A stretch of DNA of 64,000 bases from Brevundimonas sp. AJA228-03 (GTDB lineage Bacteria; Pseudomonadota; Alphaproteobacteria; Caulobacterales; Caulobacteraceae): the NCBI RefSeq assembly GCF_017795885.1, contig NZ_CP059297.1, positions 2,671,001-2,735,000 on the forward strand, in the 5' to 3' direction. Below, one piece after another: positions 8,277 through 17,072 of this stretch. Numbering within the stretch: the stretch's first letter is position 1; every line of letters begins with the position of its first letter. The notes below the pieces were generated by a model. That model searched no databases and was not told the origin of the DNA. It saw nothing but the letters and a program-made list of their open reading frames with translations. The position numbers and the translations under genes were made by a program.

Positions 8277-9242
8277 TCAGTAATCCGCGTGTTCGCTTAT
8301 CTCCAGCAGGGCCGCGCCCTTGTCCGCCTCACCATAGGCTCCGACCCAGACGGAGTAGGTCCCGGCCTCAGGTGTGGGGAAGTACAGCTCGGCATTCTGG
8401 CTGCCGCCACTGTCGTCATTACAGTACCAGTCGCCGCTGGGCGACTGAAGCAGGATCGTCGTGTCCTTGATCGATACCGTTCTGAAAATGAGGCCGGGGC
8501 TCCCGGGCCAGAACGCCAGCAGCACGTCGGGGGCCGTGCTGATCAGCCCGACGCAACCTTCGGCGACGTTCGAGGCCAGATCGTCACCCCCGGCATACAC
8601 AAGGGTCTGGTTGGGGCTGGGCCAGAAGCCGCTTTCGAGCATCAGAGTTCCATACGTGCCCATGGCCGCCGGCGCCGTTGCCGACAAGTCCATCGCGTCG
8701 GCGGCAGCATCGGCAGCATCGGCAGCGGCATCGGCAAGCGACGGATCGAGCGTCTCTCCGGGCCAGGCCGGAGCCGAGCGGCCATCCGGCAGACCGCTGA
8801 TCTCCAGCAGAGCCTGCACGCCCGTCTCGACCTGGGCACCGACGTAGATCAGCCAGGTCCCGCTGTCCGGGCTCGGGAAATACAGCTGCGCGTTCAGGCC
8901 TCCGCGACCGTTGTCGTCGCAATACCAGCTGCCGTTGGGCGCATGGACCAGCAACGTCGTATCCGCCGCCGCCGCGGTCCTCAAGAACAGGGGCTGGTCG
9001 CCAGCCCAATAGGTCAACTGCACGTTGGGAGCACTGCCGACAAGGCCAGCGCAGCCCCCGCCAATGGACGATGCCAGGATCGGCCCGCCTGCGCCGCCGC
9101 TGACGGAAACGGGGTCGGGCCTGAAGTCCGAAACGAGCTCCAGTGCGCTCCATGTGGGATAGGCGTCGAGGTCCTGGCCCGATGCAGCGGCCGGAACGCC
9201 CCACGCCACCGCGAGCGCGAGGAAGACACAACGGATCGACAT
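8277..9242 (-). CDS. secreted protein with two tandem homologous domains
   Basis: 321 residues with a signal peptide ending at ASG-Q (about residue 23). Two similar halves of about 115 residues follow, each with the order: small-residue segment, C-x-GL, a YW/FWxG strand, FRT, DTTLLV/TTILLQ, PxGxWYCxDD, NAxLYFPxP, GTYxVWVGA, ALLEIS. They are joined by an Ala/Asp-rich linker (DAAADAADAAADAMD). Paired cysteines in each half suggest a disulfide per domain. The fold looks like an all-beta secreted module, perhaps of the pre-peptidase C-terminal type. No enzyme motif is visible and the function is unknown. Confidence 0.75.
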   Translation of the reverse strand: MSIRCVFLALAVAWGVPAAASGQDLDAYPTWSALELVSDFRPDPVSVSGGAGGPILASSIGGGCAGLVGSAPNVQLTYWAGDQPLFLRTAAAADTTLLVHAPNGSWYCDDNGRGGLNAQLYFPSPDSGTWLIYVGAQVETGVQALLEISGLPDGRSAPAWPGETLDPSLADAAADAADAAADAMDLSATAPAAMGTYGTLMLESGFWPSPNQTLVYAGGDDLASNVAEGCVGLISTAPDVLLAFWPGSPGLIFRTVSIKDTTILLQSPSGDWYCNDDSGGSQNAELYFPTPEAGTYSVWVGAYGEADKGAALLEISEHADY

Positions 9243-9338
9243 GACTTTTCTTCCAACGGCGTTCCGTCAACCAAGCCCATCGCGCGGGCCTGCGTCAAGC
9301 GTGAGGAATGGCGGGCGTCTCCGTCGCGAGACCGCGTC

Positions 9339-9518
9339 CTACGCCTCGATCCTGTCGTGCACCCTGGCCGCCAGGTCGCCCATGAAGAAGGGCTTGGTCA
9401 CGACCTCCATGCAGGGGGCCAGAAGGCCGTTTCCGACCGCTGCGTTCTCGGCATAGCCGGTGATGAACAGCACCTTCAGGTCCGGCCGATCCAGACGCGC
9501 GGCCTCGGCAGAGAGCAT
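9339..9518 (-). pseudogene. C-terminal fragment of a response-regulator receiver domain
   Basis: The minus-strand frame encodes LDRPDLKVLFITGYAENA...EVVTKPFFMGDLAARVHDRI, which is the last half of a receiver domain of the kind fused to hybrid histidine kinases: conserved Thr of FITGYAE and the Lys-Pro-Phe loop. The phosphorylated Asp and the first three strands are missing. Upstream in frame there is only a Pro-rich stretch that does not resemble a receiver. It is therefore likely the leftover of a deleted kinase gene. Confidence 0.6.
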
Positions 9519-9877
9519 GGGCGGCGGATTTGTCCCCGTCTCCCTTTCTCCCCCTCCTTCATGGGCAGGGAGAGCGGATCACACCGCCGCAAACGCCCGG
9601 TGAGCGTCGATGCCGGATTTCTGTTCAGTCCTTGGTCCGCTCCCCCGGGACCGATCCGTCGCGGAGACGCATGACAGGTTTCAACGATACCCTGGCCGTT
9701 TCCCCAGGTGGATCGACGACGAAATCTTGGGGCGGGGTTCAGCAATAATGCCTTGTGCCTCCGGGTGCCGGACCTATGTCTGTCGCAGCCGCTCCGGCCG
9801 CGCCGGGGCGATCGGCGAATCTGCACAAAGTGCACAATGTGCACTCAATTCCAGAGCGACCCACCGGAGCCTCCCCC
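9519..9877. other. intergenic stretch upstream of cysK
   Basis: No gene is recognised here. A weak hairpin CTCCCT...AGGGAG lies near 9540-9573. A tandem GTGCAC palindrome array (TGCACAAAGTGCAC followed by AATGTGCAC) lies at 9822-9844, about 34 bases before cysK, and could be an operator. A related motif follows recA at 43814-43837. Confidence 0.5.
9822..9844. repeat. clustered GTGCAC palindromes upstream of cysK
   Basis: Three TGCAC-type half-sites occur within 23 bases. The same 23-bp pattern, with 18 matching positions, is found just after recA (43815-43837). This could be a regulator site or a small dispersed repeat. Confidence 0.4.
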
Positions 9878-10864
<987 letters not shown>

Positions 10865-10872
10865 GCGCGCGG

Positions 10873-10880
10873 TTAACCGT
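10873..10880 (+). promoter_or_regulatory. possible CtrA half-site upstream of the DUF2336 gene
   Basis: TTAACCGT lies 23 bases upstream of the start at 10904, close to the CtrA half-site TTAACCAT. It could also overlap an RNA polymerase site. Weak, motif-only evidence. Confidence 0.25.
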
Positions 10881-10903
10881 CTTGCCAGTAGGCTGGCACC
10901 TGT

Positions 10904-12121
10904 ATGACCGATCCGGCCCCAGCTCCTGCGCCTGACGCACCGTCACCGGGCTTTCGCGCGCGTCATGCACTGCTTAAGCGGCTGGCCGATGTGGTGTCGC
11001 TGCCCGGCAGCCGGGTCAACACCTTTGAGCGATCGGTGGTCGGGGATCTGCTGATCGAAATCCTGCGACTGGCGGCCCCGCAAGAGCGCCATCGCGTGGC
11101 CCAGCGCCTGGCACCGCTCGGAGACTTGCCCAACAGCCTGGCGCGGATGCTGATGCGCGACGAACCCGCTATCGCCGGCCTGCTGATCGAGGGCTGCGCC
11201 GCCCTCAGCGATGCCGACCTGGTCGCCTGCGCCCGCGACACCGGCATCGAACACCGCGTCCTGATGGCCAGCCGACGCGGCCTGTCGGAGGTCGTCACCG
11301 AGACCCTGATCGCCTTCGACGAGCTCCCGGTGATCGAGGGGGTCCTGAAGAACACCACCGCCCGCCTGTCCCAGAGCGGGGTCGAGGCGATCGTCAGCCT
11401 GAGCCGGGCCGCGCCCGAGCTGTGCGGCCACATGCTACGCCGGTCCGAGCTGCGACCATCCGGGGCCTATGTGATGTTCTGGTGGAGCGGGGCCGAGGAC
11501 CGGAAGACCATCCTGCAGCGTTTCGCCGTGTCGCGCGAAGTCATGCAGGAGGTCGTCGAGGACGTCTTTGCCATGGCCGCTGAGGAGCGCTGGCAGGACC
11601 CGGTGTCGCGCAAGGCCCTGCAGTTCATCGAGCGCCGCCAGCGAAACCGGGTGGCCATCGAAAAGAGCCCCTACGCCAGTCTGGAACACGCCGTCGCCGA
11701 GGCCGCCAGGACGGGCCTGAACCCCGAGGTCGCCGCCGAGATCGCCCATCTGGCGGGCATCAAACCCCTGACCGCAGCCAAGATCCTGTGCGACGTCGGT
11801 GGCGAACCCCTCGCCATCCTGTGCAAGGCCACCGGCCTGTCCCGTGTCGACCTGCAGTACCTGTGGCGTTCGATACGGCGGCCAGAAACCCGGGCCGACG
11901 GCTCTGTGCATCCCGACTGGGAGCGGGTGCAGACCACCTATGAGATGCTGGCGGTCGATCGCGCCCAGACGGTTCTGCGTTACTGGAACTGGTCGCTGTC
12001 TTCCGCCCTGTCACCTGCCTTGCTGAAGGCGATCCGCGATGGCGACGACCAGGGCCTGGACGACTATTCGGCAGCCGAACGCGCAGCGATCATGGCCCTG
12101 TCCGAAAACTTCGGCCGCTGA
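10904..12121 (+). CDS. DUF2336 domain protein
   Basis: 405 residues, soluble, almost all alpha-helical. The central region (EHRVLMASRRGLSEVVTETLIAFDELPVIEGVLKNTTARLSQSGVEAIV) has the character of PF10098/DUF2336, a helical-repeat domain restricted mainly to alphaproteobacteria and often found near cell-cycle or chemotaxis genes. The C-terminal part includes HLAGIKPLTAAKILCDVGGEPLAILCKATGLSR. No catalytic residues are apparent and its biochemical role is unknown. It is followed by mucR in the same direction after a 156-base gap. Confidence 0.75.
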   Translation: MTDPAPAPAPDAPSPGFRARHALLKRLADVVSLPGSRVNTFERSVVGDLLIEILRLAAPQERHRVAQRLAPLGDLPNSLARMLMRDEPAIAGLLIEGCAALSDADLVACARDTGIEHRVLMASRRGLSEVVTETLIAFDELPVIEGVLKNTTARLSQSGVEAIVSLSRAAPELCGHMLRRSELRPSGAYVMFWWSGAEDRKTILQRFAVSREVMQEVVEDVFAMAAEERWQDPVSRKALQFIERRQRNRVAIEKSPYASLEHAVAEAARTGLNPEVAAEIAHLAGIKPLTAAKILCDVGGEPLAILCKATGLSRVDLQYLWRSIRRPETRADGSVHPDWERVQTTYEMLAVDRAQTVLRYWNWSLSSALSPALLKAIRDGDDQGLDDYSAAERAAIMALSENFGR

Positions 12122-12277
12122 TCTCCGGAGGGGCCGGAGCGCATCTATAGTTAAAACTGCTCTTGTCCAGACGTTTCTCTGAAGAAGACCTGCCGACGCA
12201 TTGCTTTCGGTATGAAATATCAGTATTTCCCGACTCACAATCGCAACCGTGCGACAAGTCTAGACAGGGAAATGACG

Positions 12278-12724
12278 ATGGACGCGACAAGAATGGACGA
12301 CCGGTCCGAGCTTCTGGAAATGACGGCGGACATCGTGTCGGCCTATGTTGGCAACAACAGCGTGTCGGCCAACGATCTGCCGTCGCTGATTTCCAATATC
12401 CATGCGGCACTGAGCCAGGTCTCGACCGGCGTCGTCGAGGTGGAGCCCGAGGTCAAGGAACCTGCCGTGCCGATCCGCAAGTCGATCAGCCCCGATTTCC
12501 TGATCTGCCTGGAAGATGGCCGCAAGTTCAAGTCGCTGAAGCGCCACCTGCGCACGAAATACGACATGAGCCCCGAGGAATACCGCGCCAAATGGGGTCT
12601 GCCGAAAGACTATCCGATGGTCGCCCCCAACTATGCCAAGGCCCGCTCGGACCTGGCCAAGCAGATGGGCCTGGGCCAGGGCGGCCGCAAACCCGCCCGC
12701 GCCCCGCGCGCCGCCAAGAAGTAA
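12278..12724 (+). CDS. mucR: MucR/Ros family transcriptional regulator
   Basis: 148 residues from the ATG at 12278, chosen because AGGGA sits seven bases upstream; an ATG at 12272 and one at 12212 are alternatives. The C-terminal zinc-finger region [64 protein letters not shown] is a textbook MucR match, followed by a basic Arg/Lys/Ala tail. MucR proteins oligomerise through the N-terminus, bind AT-rich minor grooves and in Caulobacter control cell-cycle genes with SciP/CtrA. A strong terminator follows at 12751. Confidence 0.9.
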   Translation: MDATRMDDRSELLEMTADIVSAYVGNNSVSANDLPSLISNIHAALSQVSTGVVEVEPEVKEPAVPIRKSISPDFLICLEDGRKFKSLKRHLRTKYDMSPEEYRAKWGLPKDYPMVAPNYAKARSDLAKQMGLGQGGRKPARAPRAAKK

Positions 12725-12750
12725 CGAACCTCCACCGCCTTCGGCGATCC

Positions 12751-12782
12751 CCCTCCCCCGTGAAGAACGGGGGAGGGTTTTT
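12751..12782 (+). terminator. Rho-independent terminator after mucR
   Basis: An 11-bp stem CCCTCCCCCGT / ACGGGGGAGGG (12751-12761 and 12767-12777) with a GAAGA loop is followed by TTTTT. It ends exactly at the sufE stop codon of the opposite strand. The stem has the same CCCTCCCCC core as the intergenic repeat at 6151, so a repeat may have been recruited as a terminator. Confidence 0.8.
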
Positions 12783-13223
12783 CTATCCCGTGCCCATCGC
12801 CTCCTGCCGGATGCGACCGACCATGGCGTTCAGGCCATTGGCCCTCTGGCGGGTCAGGGCCTGCGGCAGGCCCAGCCGGTCCAGCGCGGCCCTGGCGTCG
12901 AAGGCCAGGATCTCCGGACCCGTGCGGTCGGAATAGAGCTTCAGCAACAGGGCCACATTGCCCTTCGAGATCGCGCTGTCGCTGTCGGCGCGGAAGGTCA
13001 GGCGGTCGCCCCCCTTCCCGTCCCCCGTGCGGCCTGAGGCCAGCCAGACCTGGGCGGCACACCCGGGCACCTTGTTCGCCTCGACCCGATCCTCGTCCGG
13101 CAGCGGAGCCAGATCCTTCCCCAGGTCGATCACATAGGCGATGCGCTGTTCCCAGTCCTCCAGCACGTCGAAGTCCTCGATCAGTTCGGCCAGGGTGTCG
13201 TCAATCGTGCCAGCTTCGGTCAT
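12783..13223 (-). CDS. sufE: SufE-family cysteine desulfuration protein
   Basis: 146 residues from the ATG at 13223; the frame is open further upstream but that part is low-complexity and not SufE-like. The core is typical: DTLAELIEDFDVLEDWEQRIAYVIDLGKDLAPLPDEDR, then NKVPGCAAQVWL with the sulfur-accepting Cys55, and GLPQALTRQRANGLNAMVGRIR near the end. SufE takes persulfide sulfur from the SufS desulfurase for Fe-S cluster assembly. Here it stands away from a suf operon, convergent with mucR and divergent from the histidine kinase. Confidence 0.9.
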   Translation of the reverse strand: MTEAGTIDDTLAELIEDFDVLEDWEQRIAYVIDLGKDLAPLPDEDRVEANKVPGCAAQVWLASGRTGDGKGGDRLTFRADSDSAISKGNVALLLKLYSDRTGPEILAFDARAALDRLGLPQALTRQRANGLNAMVGRIRQEAMGTG

Positions 13224-13413
13224 GGCGCGCAGATAGCCCCGGCATGGGTCAAGAACAACGAGGCGGATCGTCCCCGGCGACAGGGTCTGCCGTCCCTTCG
13301 CGGGTTCGCCCCACGCGCGTGCGGGCTTTGGACGACTCAAGCGCAAGGCTAGTGTCCGGTCCGGTACGACTCCCCTTGCCCCGCCTTTCGCCCGAAGGCC
13401 TCCGGACCCGCGA

Positions 13414-15135
13414 TTGACCTCACCCGCCCCCACATCGCCGGACGCCAGGGACGGTCCGGCCAAAGGCGTTGCGTCCCGCGCGACGGTCGCCGAAGGCGTG
13501 CCCGCCCTGGCCGCCTGGCACGGGGCATGGACGGCGGCGATCATGCTGGCCACCCTGGCTGCGATCTGGGTCGGGGCCCTGGGCGGTCCCGCTGCATTCG
13601 GCAGCCTGGCCATGCTGGTCCCCGGCCTGGCGGGACTGGCGCTGATCCGCTGGGACGGCCCGGGCGAGCGGGCCCTGGTCCTGGTGGTCTGGACGCTCGT
13701 CGCCCTGGGTGCCTCGGTCCTGTCGGGCGGTCTCGGCGGACCTCTGGTGGGGTTCATCGCCATGCCGTTCGTCGCCGGCCTGGCGCTGGGCGGGCCGAGG
13801 CACGGTGTGCGGCTGGCGCAGGGCGGTGCCCTGGGTTCGGCCATCGCCGCAGGGGGCGGTCAGCTGTCCGCCTGGCTGATCGGAGCCCCCAATACGAACA
13901 TCGGCGTGGCCACCGGCACGGCCCTGCTGGCGGCGGTCGCGGCCGCGCTGGCCATGCGCCTGGCGTGGCGCATCCGCGAGACACGGCTGGTGGTGGCGGA
14001 GGAGACGACCCGCCGGATCGAGGCCCTGCTGACCAACCAGCCGGGGCTGACCCTGGTGCTGGAACCATCGGGACGGGTGCAGGGGGCCTATGGCTGCGCA
14101 CCGCCCGCGCTGAATGTCGATGCGCTGTTCGAGCAGGGGCTGATCGCGGCCATCCATGCCCCGGACCGGCGGCCGCTCCTGGACGCCATCGATACGGCGC
14201 TGCGCGGACACCCGACCCAGGTCAGCTTCGCCCCGCGTCAGGCGCTGGACCGGCGCGTCACCCTGATCCTGCGCCGGGCCAACGATGCGGCCGGTCGACC
14301 GCGCCTGGTCGCCCAGGCCTTCGACGGCACCCGCCAGTTCGCCACCGAGATCGGGCTGGAGGCGGCCCGCGCCGAGGCCGAGGCCCAGAACGCCGGCAAG
14401 ACCCGCTTCCTCGCCAATATGAGCCACGAACTGCGCACGCCCCTGAACGCCGTCCTGGGGTTCAGCGACGTGATGCGCCAGCGCCTGTTCGGACCCCTGT
14501 CACCGAAATACGCCGAATACGCCGACAACATCCACGAGGCCGGGTCCCACCTGCTGGACCTGATCGGCGATGTGCTGGACGTGTCCAAGATCGAGGCCGA
14601 ACGCTACGAGCTTATCCGCGAGGCGTTCGATGCACGCGAGGTCGTCTCGGCCGCCGTAGCCCTGGTGCGGGTCTCAGCCACGGACAGGGGCGTCACCCTG
14701 GCCAGCCTGCTGCCGGACGATCCGATCGACGTCGACGCCGACCGCCGGGCCCTGAAGCAGATCACGCTGAACCTGCTGTCCAACGCCATCAAGTTCACGC
14801 CGTCGGGTGGCTCTGTGACCCTGACGCTGGAGACGATCGGGCCGTACCTGGAGCTGGTCGTGGCCGACACCGGCGTCGGCATCGCCTCCAGCGACCTGAA
14901 TCGCCTGGGTCGTCCGTTCGAGCAGGCGGGCGAGGCCGATCAGCGGGCCAGGGGCACGGGCCTGGGTCTGTCGCTGGTCCGGGCCCTGGCCGAACTGCAC
15001 GGGGGGCGCATGAGCATCGATTCCACCCTGGGCGAAGGCACGGCCGTCACGGTGCGCCTGCCGGTGGTGTCCGTGGGCCGGGCCGGGCCGCCGGAAGGCG
15101 GGGCCGAGATCATTCCGCTGAACGCGGCAGATTAG
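13414..15135 (+). CDS. membrane sensor histidine kinase, DivJ-like
   Basis: 573 residues from a TTG start. About six membrane segments occupy residues 35-190, followed by a divergent PAS-like stretch (about 195-305). The kinase core has the H-box MSHELRTPLNAVLGFSD with His338, the N-box LLSNAIKFTP, and G-boxes ADTGVGI and GTGLGLSLV. The topology and the 'FGPLSPKYAEYADNIHEAGSHLLDLIGDVLDVSKIEAERYEL' dimerisation helix resemble Caulobacter DivJ, which phosphorylates DivK and PleD at the stalked pole, and the adjacency to sufE supports this. There is no receiver domain. The DivJ assignment is moderate; PleC-type kinases share the core. Confidence 0.75.
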   Translation: MTSPAPTSPDARDGPAKGVASRATVAEGVPALAAWHGAWTAAIMLATLAAIWVGALGGPAAFGSLAMLVPGLAGLALIRWDGPGERALVLVVWTLVALGASVLSGGLGGPLVGFIAMPFVAGLALGGPRHGVRLAQGGALGSAIAAGGGQLSAWLIGAPNTNIGVATGTALLAAVAAALAMRLAWRIRETRLVVAEETTRRIEALLTNQPGLTLVLEPSGRVQGAYGCAPPALNVDALFEQGLIAAIHAPDRRPLLDAIDTALRGHPTQVSFAPRQALDRRVTLILRRANDAAGRPRLVAQAFDGTRQFATEIGLEAARAEAEAQNAGKTRFLANMSHELRTPLNAVLGFSDVMRQRLFGPLSPKYAEYADNIHEAGSHLLDLIGDVLDVSKIEAERYELIREAFDAREVVSAAVALVRVSATDRGVTLASLLPDDPIDVDADRRALKQITLNLLSNAIKFTPSGGSVTLTLETIGPYLELVVADTGVGIASSDLNRLGRPFEQAGEADQRARGTGLGLSLVRALAELHGGRMSIDSTLGEGTAVTVRLPVVSVGRAGPPEGGAEIIPLNAAD

Positions 15136-15179
15136 GCGCGACGTCGTTCCCCTCCCCGAGGGAGAGGGCGAAGCGGATG

Positions 15180-16070
15180 TCAGACCGTCCCCAACCCCAC
15201 GAACGCCCGCGCCGCAGCGAAGTCTCCGGCCTCGAAGGTCGTGGTGGCGACGCTGCCGTCGCGGAACAGGAACTCCACCAGGAAGGGCTCGCGCGGATCC
15301 AGTGTGGCCAGGGCATCGGCCCCGGTCTGGGGGAAGCGCCAGATCTCGCCCTGGGTCCGGCCGGTGGCCAGCAGGGTCGGGGCCGCCGGGGCGGTGCCGG
15401 CCGACCAGATTTCCTTGCGCGCCGAGACGGGCGGCAGGACTGCGGACCCGGCGGCGGTCAGCCACGGGCGCGGAGCCAGGGCCGGGTCGCGCATCACGAT
15501 CCGCGCGGCATAGGGTCGTGGACGACCGACGAAGGACACCACGGCCGACAGGACGTTGCCGCCGAACACCGTGCCGGGTTGCGCCGGACTGGCGCTGAGG
15601 CCGAACCGGACGGGTGAGGCCCCGACCACCGAGGGCTGGACCAGTCGCCAGGCGGCATCCTCGCGCCGGACGCGGTCGGCGGTCCAGGTGGCGCGGTCGC
15701 CGATGAAGTCCATGCGCGGAATGCGCTGCCAGCCGGCGAAGGCGTCGGCGACGCGGTCGCGCACCATCGCCAGCTCGGGGTTGGCGCAATCCACCCGCGC
15801 GGCCCGGTAACGGGCGCGGGCCGCGGTCTCGTTCAGCGTCGCCTCGGCCACGCCGCCCCTCAGGGCAGCGCCGCGCGACTGAAGCGTCGCCGCCGACAGC
15901 GCCCCGGCGACCGGCGCCTGGAACAGACGACATTTCCGGTCGGCGGCCAGGACGAAGGTCCGGTCGTAATAGGTCCCGCCGCCCTCGGCCGAGGCCAGGA
16001 CGGGCGACAGGGCCAGGACGGCGCCGATGGTCACGGCGCTGGCGATACGGGAGAAACGGCCTATCCTCAT
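15180..16070 (-). CDS. conserved secreted protein of unknown function
   Basis: 296 residues with a signal peptide ending at ASA-E (about residue 29). It has two cysteines in the first part (DRKCRLFQAP and RVDCANPELAMV), a Trp/Arg-rich middle (AFAGWQRIPRMDFIGDRATWTADRVRREDAAW) and a beta-rich C-terminal half (ARIVMRDPALAPRPWL...EPFLVEFLFRDGSVATTTFEAGDFAAARAFVGLG). No known enzyme motif was seen. It is probably a lineage-specific periplasmic protein. It is convergent with the kinase gene. Confidence 0.65.
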   Translation of the reverse strand: MRIGRFSRIASAVTIGAVLALSPVLASAEGGGTYYDRTFVLAADRKCRLFQAPVAGALSAATLQSRGAALRGGVAEATLNETAARARYRAARVDCANPELAMVRDRVADAFAGWQRIPRMDFIGDRATWTADRVRREDAAWRLVQPSVVGASPVRFGLSASPAQPGTVFGGNVLSAVVSFVGRPRPYAARIVMRDPALAPRPWLTAAGSAVLPPVSARKEIWSAGTAPAAPTLLATGRTQGEIWRFPQTGADALATLDPREPFLVEFLFRDGSVATTTFEAGDFAAARAFVGLGTV

Positions 16071-16126
16071 GGGCCCGACCGTAGCGCCATGACGTTCCGG
16101 TCCCGTTTCCGAGCAGGGTTACCGAT

Positions 16127-16456
16127 TTGCTTCTGAACTCAGACCTGTGGGTCGGTGCCCTGATCCGCAGGGCCGGGATCGAAGGGGCCAATGCCACGGT
16201 GGTCCGCAAGGGCGATGCGCGCGCGGGGACCGTGATCGTGAAAGCCTACAATACGTCGGAACGCACGGCACGGCTGTTCAGCGAGGCCTTCGGACAGGAT
16301 GGCGACCGGCTGTGGATCCAGCCGGTGAAAGGCACCGAGGGCGAGCTGGATGCCTATGTCGAGCGTCAGCGCGGCTATGACCCCGACCTGTGGGTGGTGG
16401 AGATCGAGGACCGCCAGGGGCGGCACTTTCTGACGGAAAGGGTCGAGGGAGACTGA
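16127..16456 (+). CDS. DUF1491 family protein
   Basis: 109 residues from a TTG start. The family signature is plain: LNSDLWVGALIRRAGIEGANATVVRKGDARAGTVIVKAYN, then ...YDPDLWVVEIEDRQGRHFL. PF07372/DUF1491 is a small soluble alphaproteobacterial family of unknown function. The start lies 56 bases from the divergent secreted-protein gene, so the two may share a promoter region. Confidence 0.85.
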   Translation: MLLNSDLWVGALIRRAGIEGANATVVRKGDARAGTVIVKAYNTSERTARLFSEAFGQDGDRLWIQPVKGTEGELDAYVERQRGYDPDLWVVEIEDRQGRHFLTERVEGD

Positions 16457-16537
16457 TCCTCTCTCCTCGCCGCGCTCCGGGACGGATAACCCCTCGCTAA
16501 CCCCGTTCGCACACAGAACCGAAAACCAACCGGGTGC

Positions 16538-16969
16538 ATGGTCACGATTGTCGTCAGAACCGTCGGCGTCGACCGGGTGGCTTTCCCTATGCTGTTTCTC
16601 ATGAACGACGTGGTGTTCGACCTGGACGAGGCCTCTCCGGTCACGTCGGCCGATGCGCGCCGGTTCGAGAAGCTGGGCTTCGACTATCTGATGGAACTGG
16701 GCTGCGAGCTGTTCGCCGGGGATCCGCTGTTGCACCGGAACGACCCGGAGCGGGCGCGCCGCCTGGCCTGGCTGATCCACGACCGGTCGCCCGAGGTGAA
16801 CGCCGCCCTGTTCGCGGCGCCGGATATGGACTGCGATCCGGCCCTGGTCGAGCCGCTCTTCTGCGCCCTGCCCGAGGCCGTGCTGAAGCAGCTCAAGGCC
16901 AAGAGCGGCAAGGGCCGTCTGGACGCCGCCGCGGCCGACCGCGCCGTCTGGGGCCGCATGGCGGCCTGA
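16538..16969 (+). CDS. conserved hypothetical protein
   Basis: Up to 143 residues. No family is recognised. The conserved-looking part begins at the internal ATG at 16601 (MNDVVFDLDEASPVTSADARRFEKLGFDYLMELGCELFAGDPLLHRNDPERARRLAWLIHDRSPEVNAALF), and the 21 residues before it look less constrained, so the true start could be 16601. The protein is small, acidic and helical, with no membrane segment. It lies 104 bases before prfC on the same strand. Confidence 0.55.
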   Translation: MVTIVVRTVGVDRVAFPMLFLMNDVVFDLDEASPVTSADARRFEKLGFDYLMELGCELFAGDPLLHRNDPERARRLAWLIHDRSPEVNAALFAAPDMDCDPALVEPLFCALPEAVLKQLKAKSGKGRLDAAAADRAVWGRMAA

Positions 16970-17072
16970 TCGCCGGGCTCAGGCCGCGAGCGCCCATGGC
17001 GCGGTCCGATCCTGCCGGACGGATACGGGCCACGCGTGACTTTCGCGGGCGCGCGCGCTACCTCCCGCCCCC

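Noticed and set aside
6243..9674. Very long plus-strand open frame across fliJ and fliI
   Set aside because: It is an antisense shadow of GC-rich genes; the minus strand carries unmistakable FliI and FliJ sequence.
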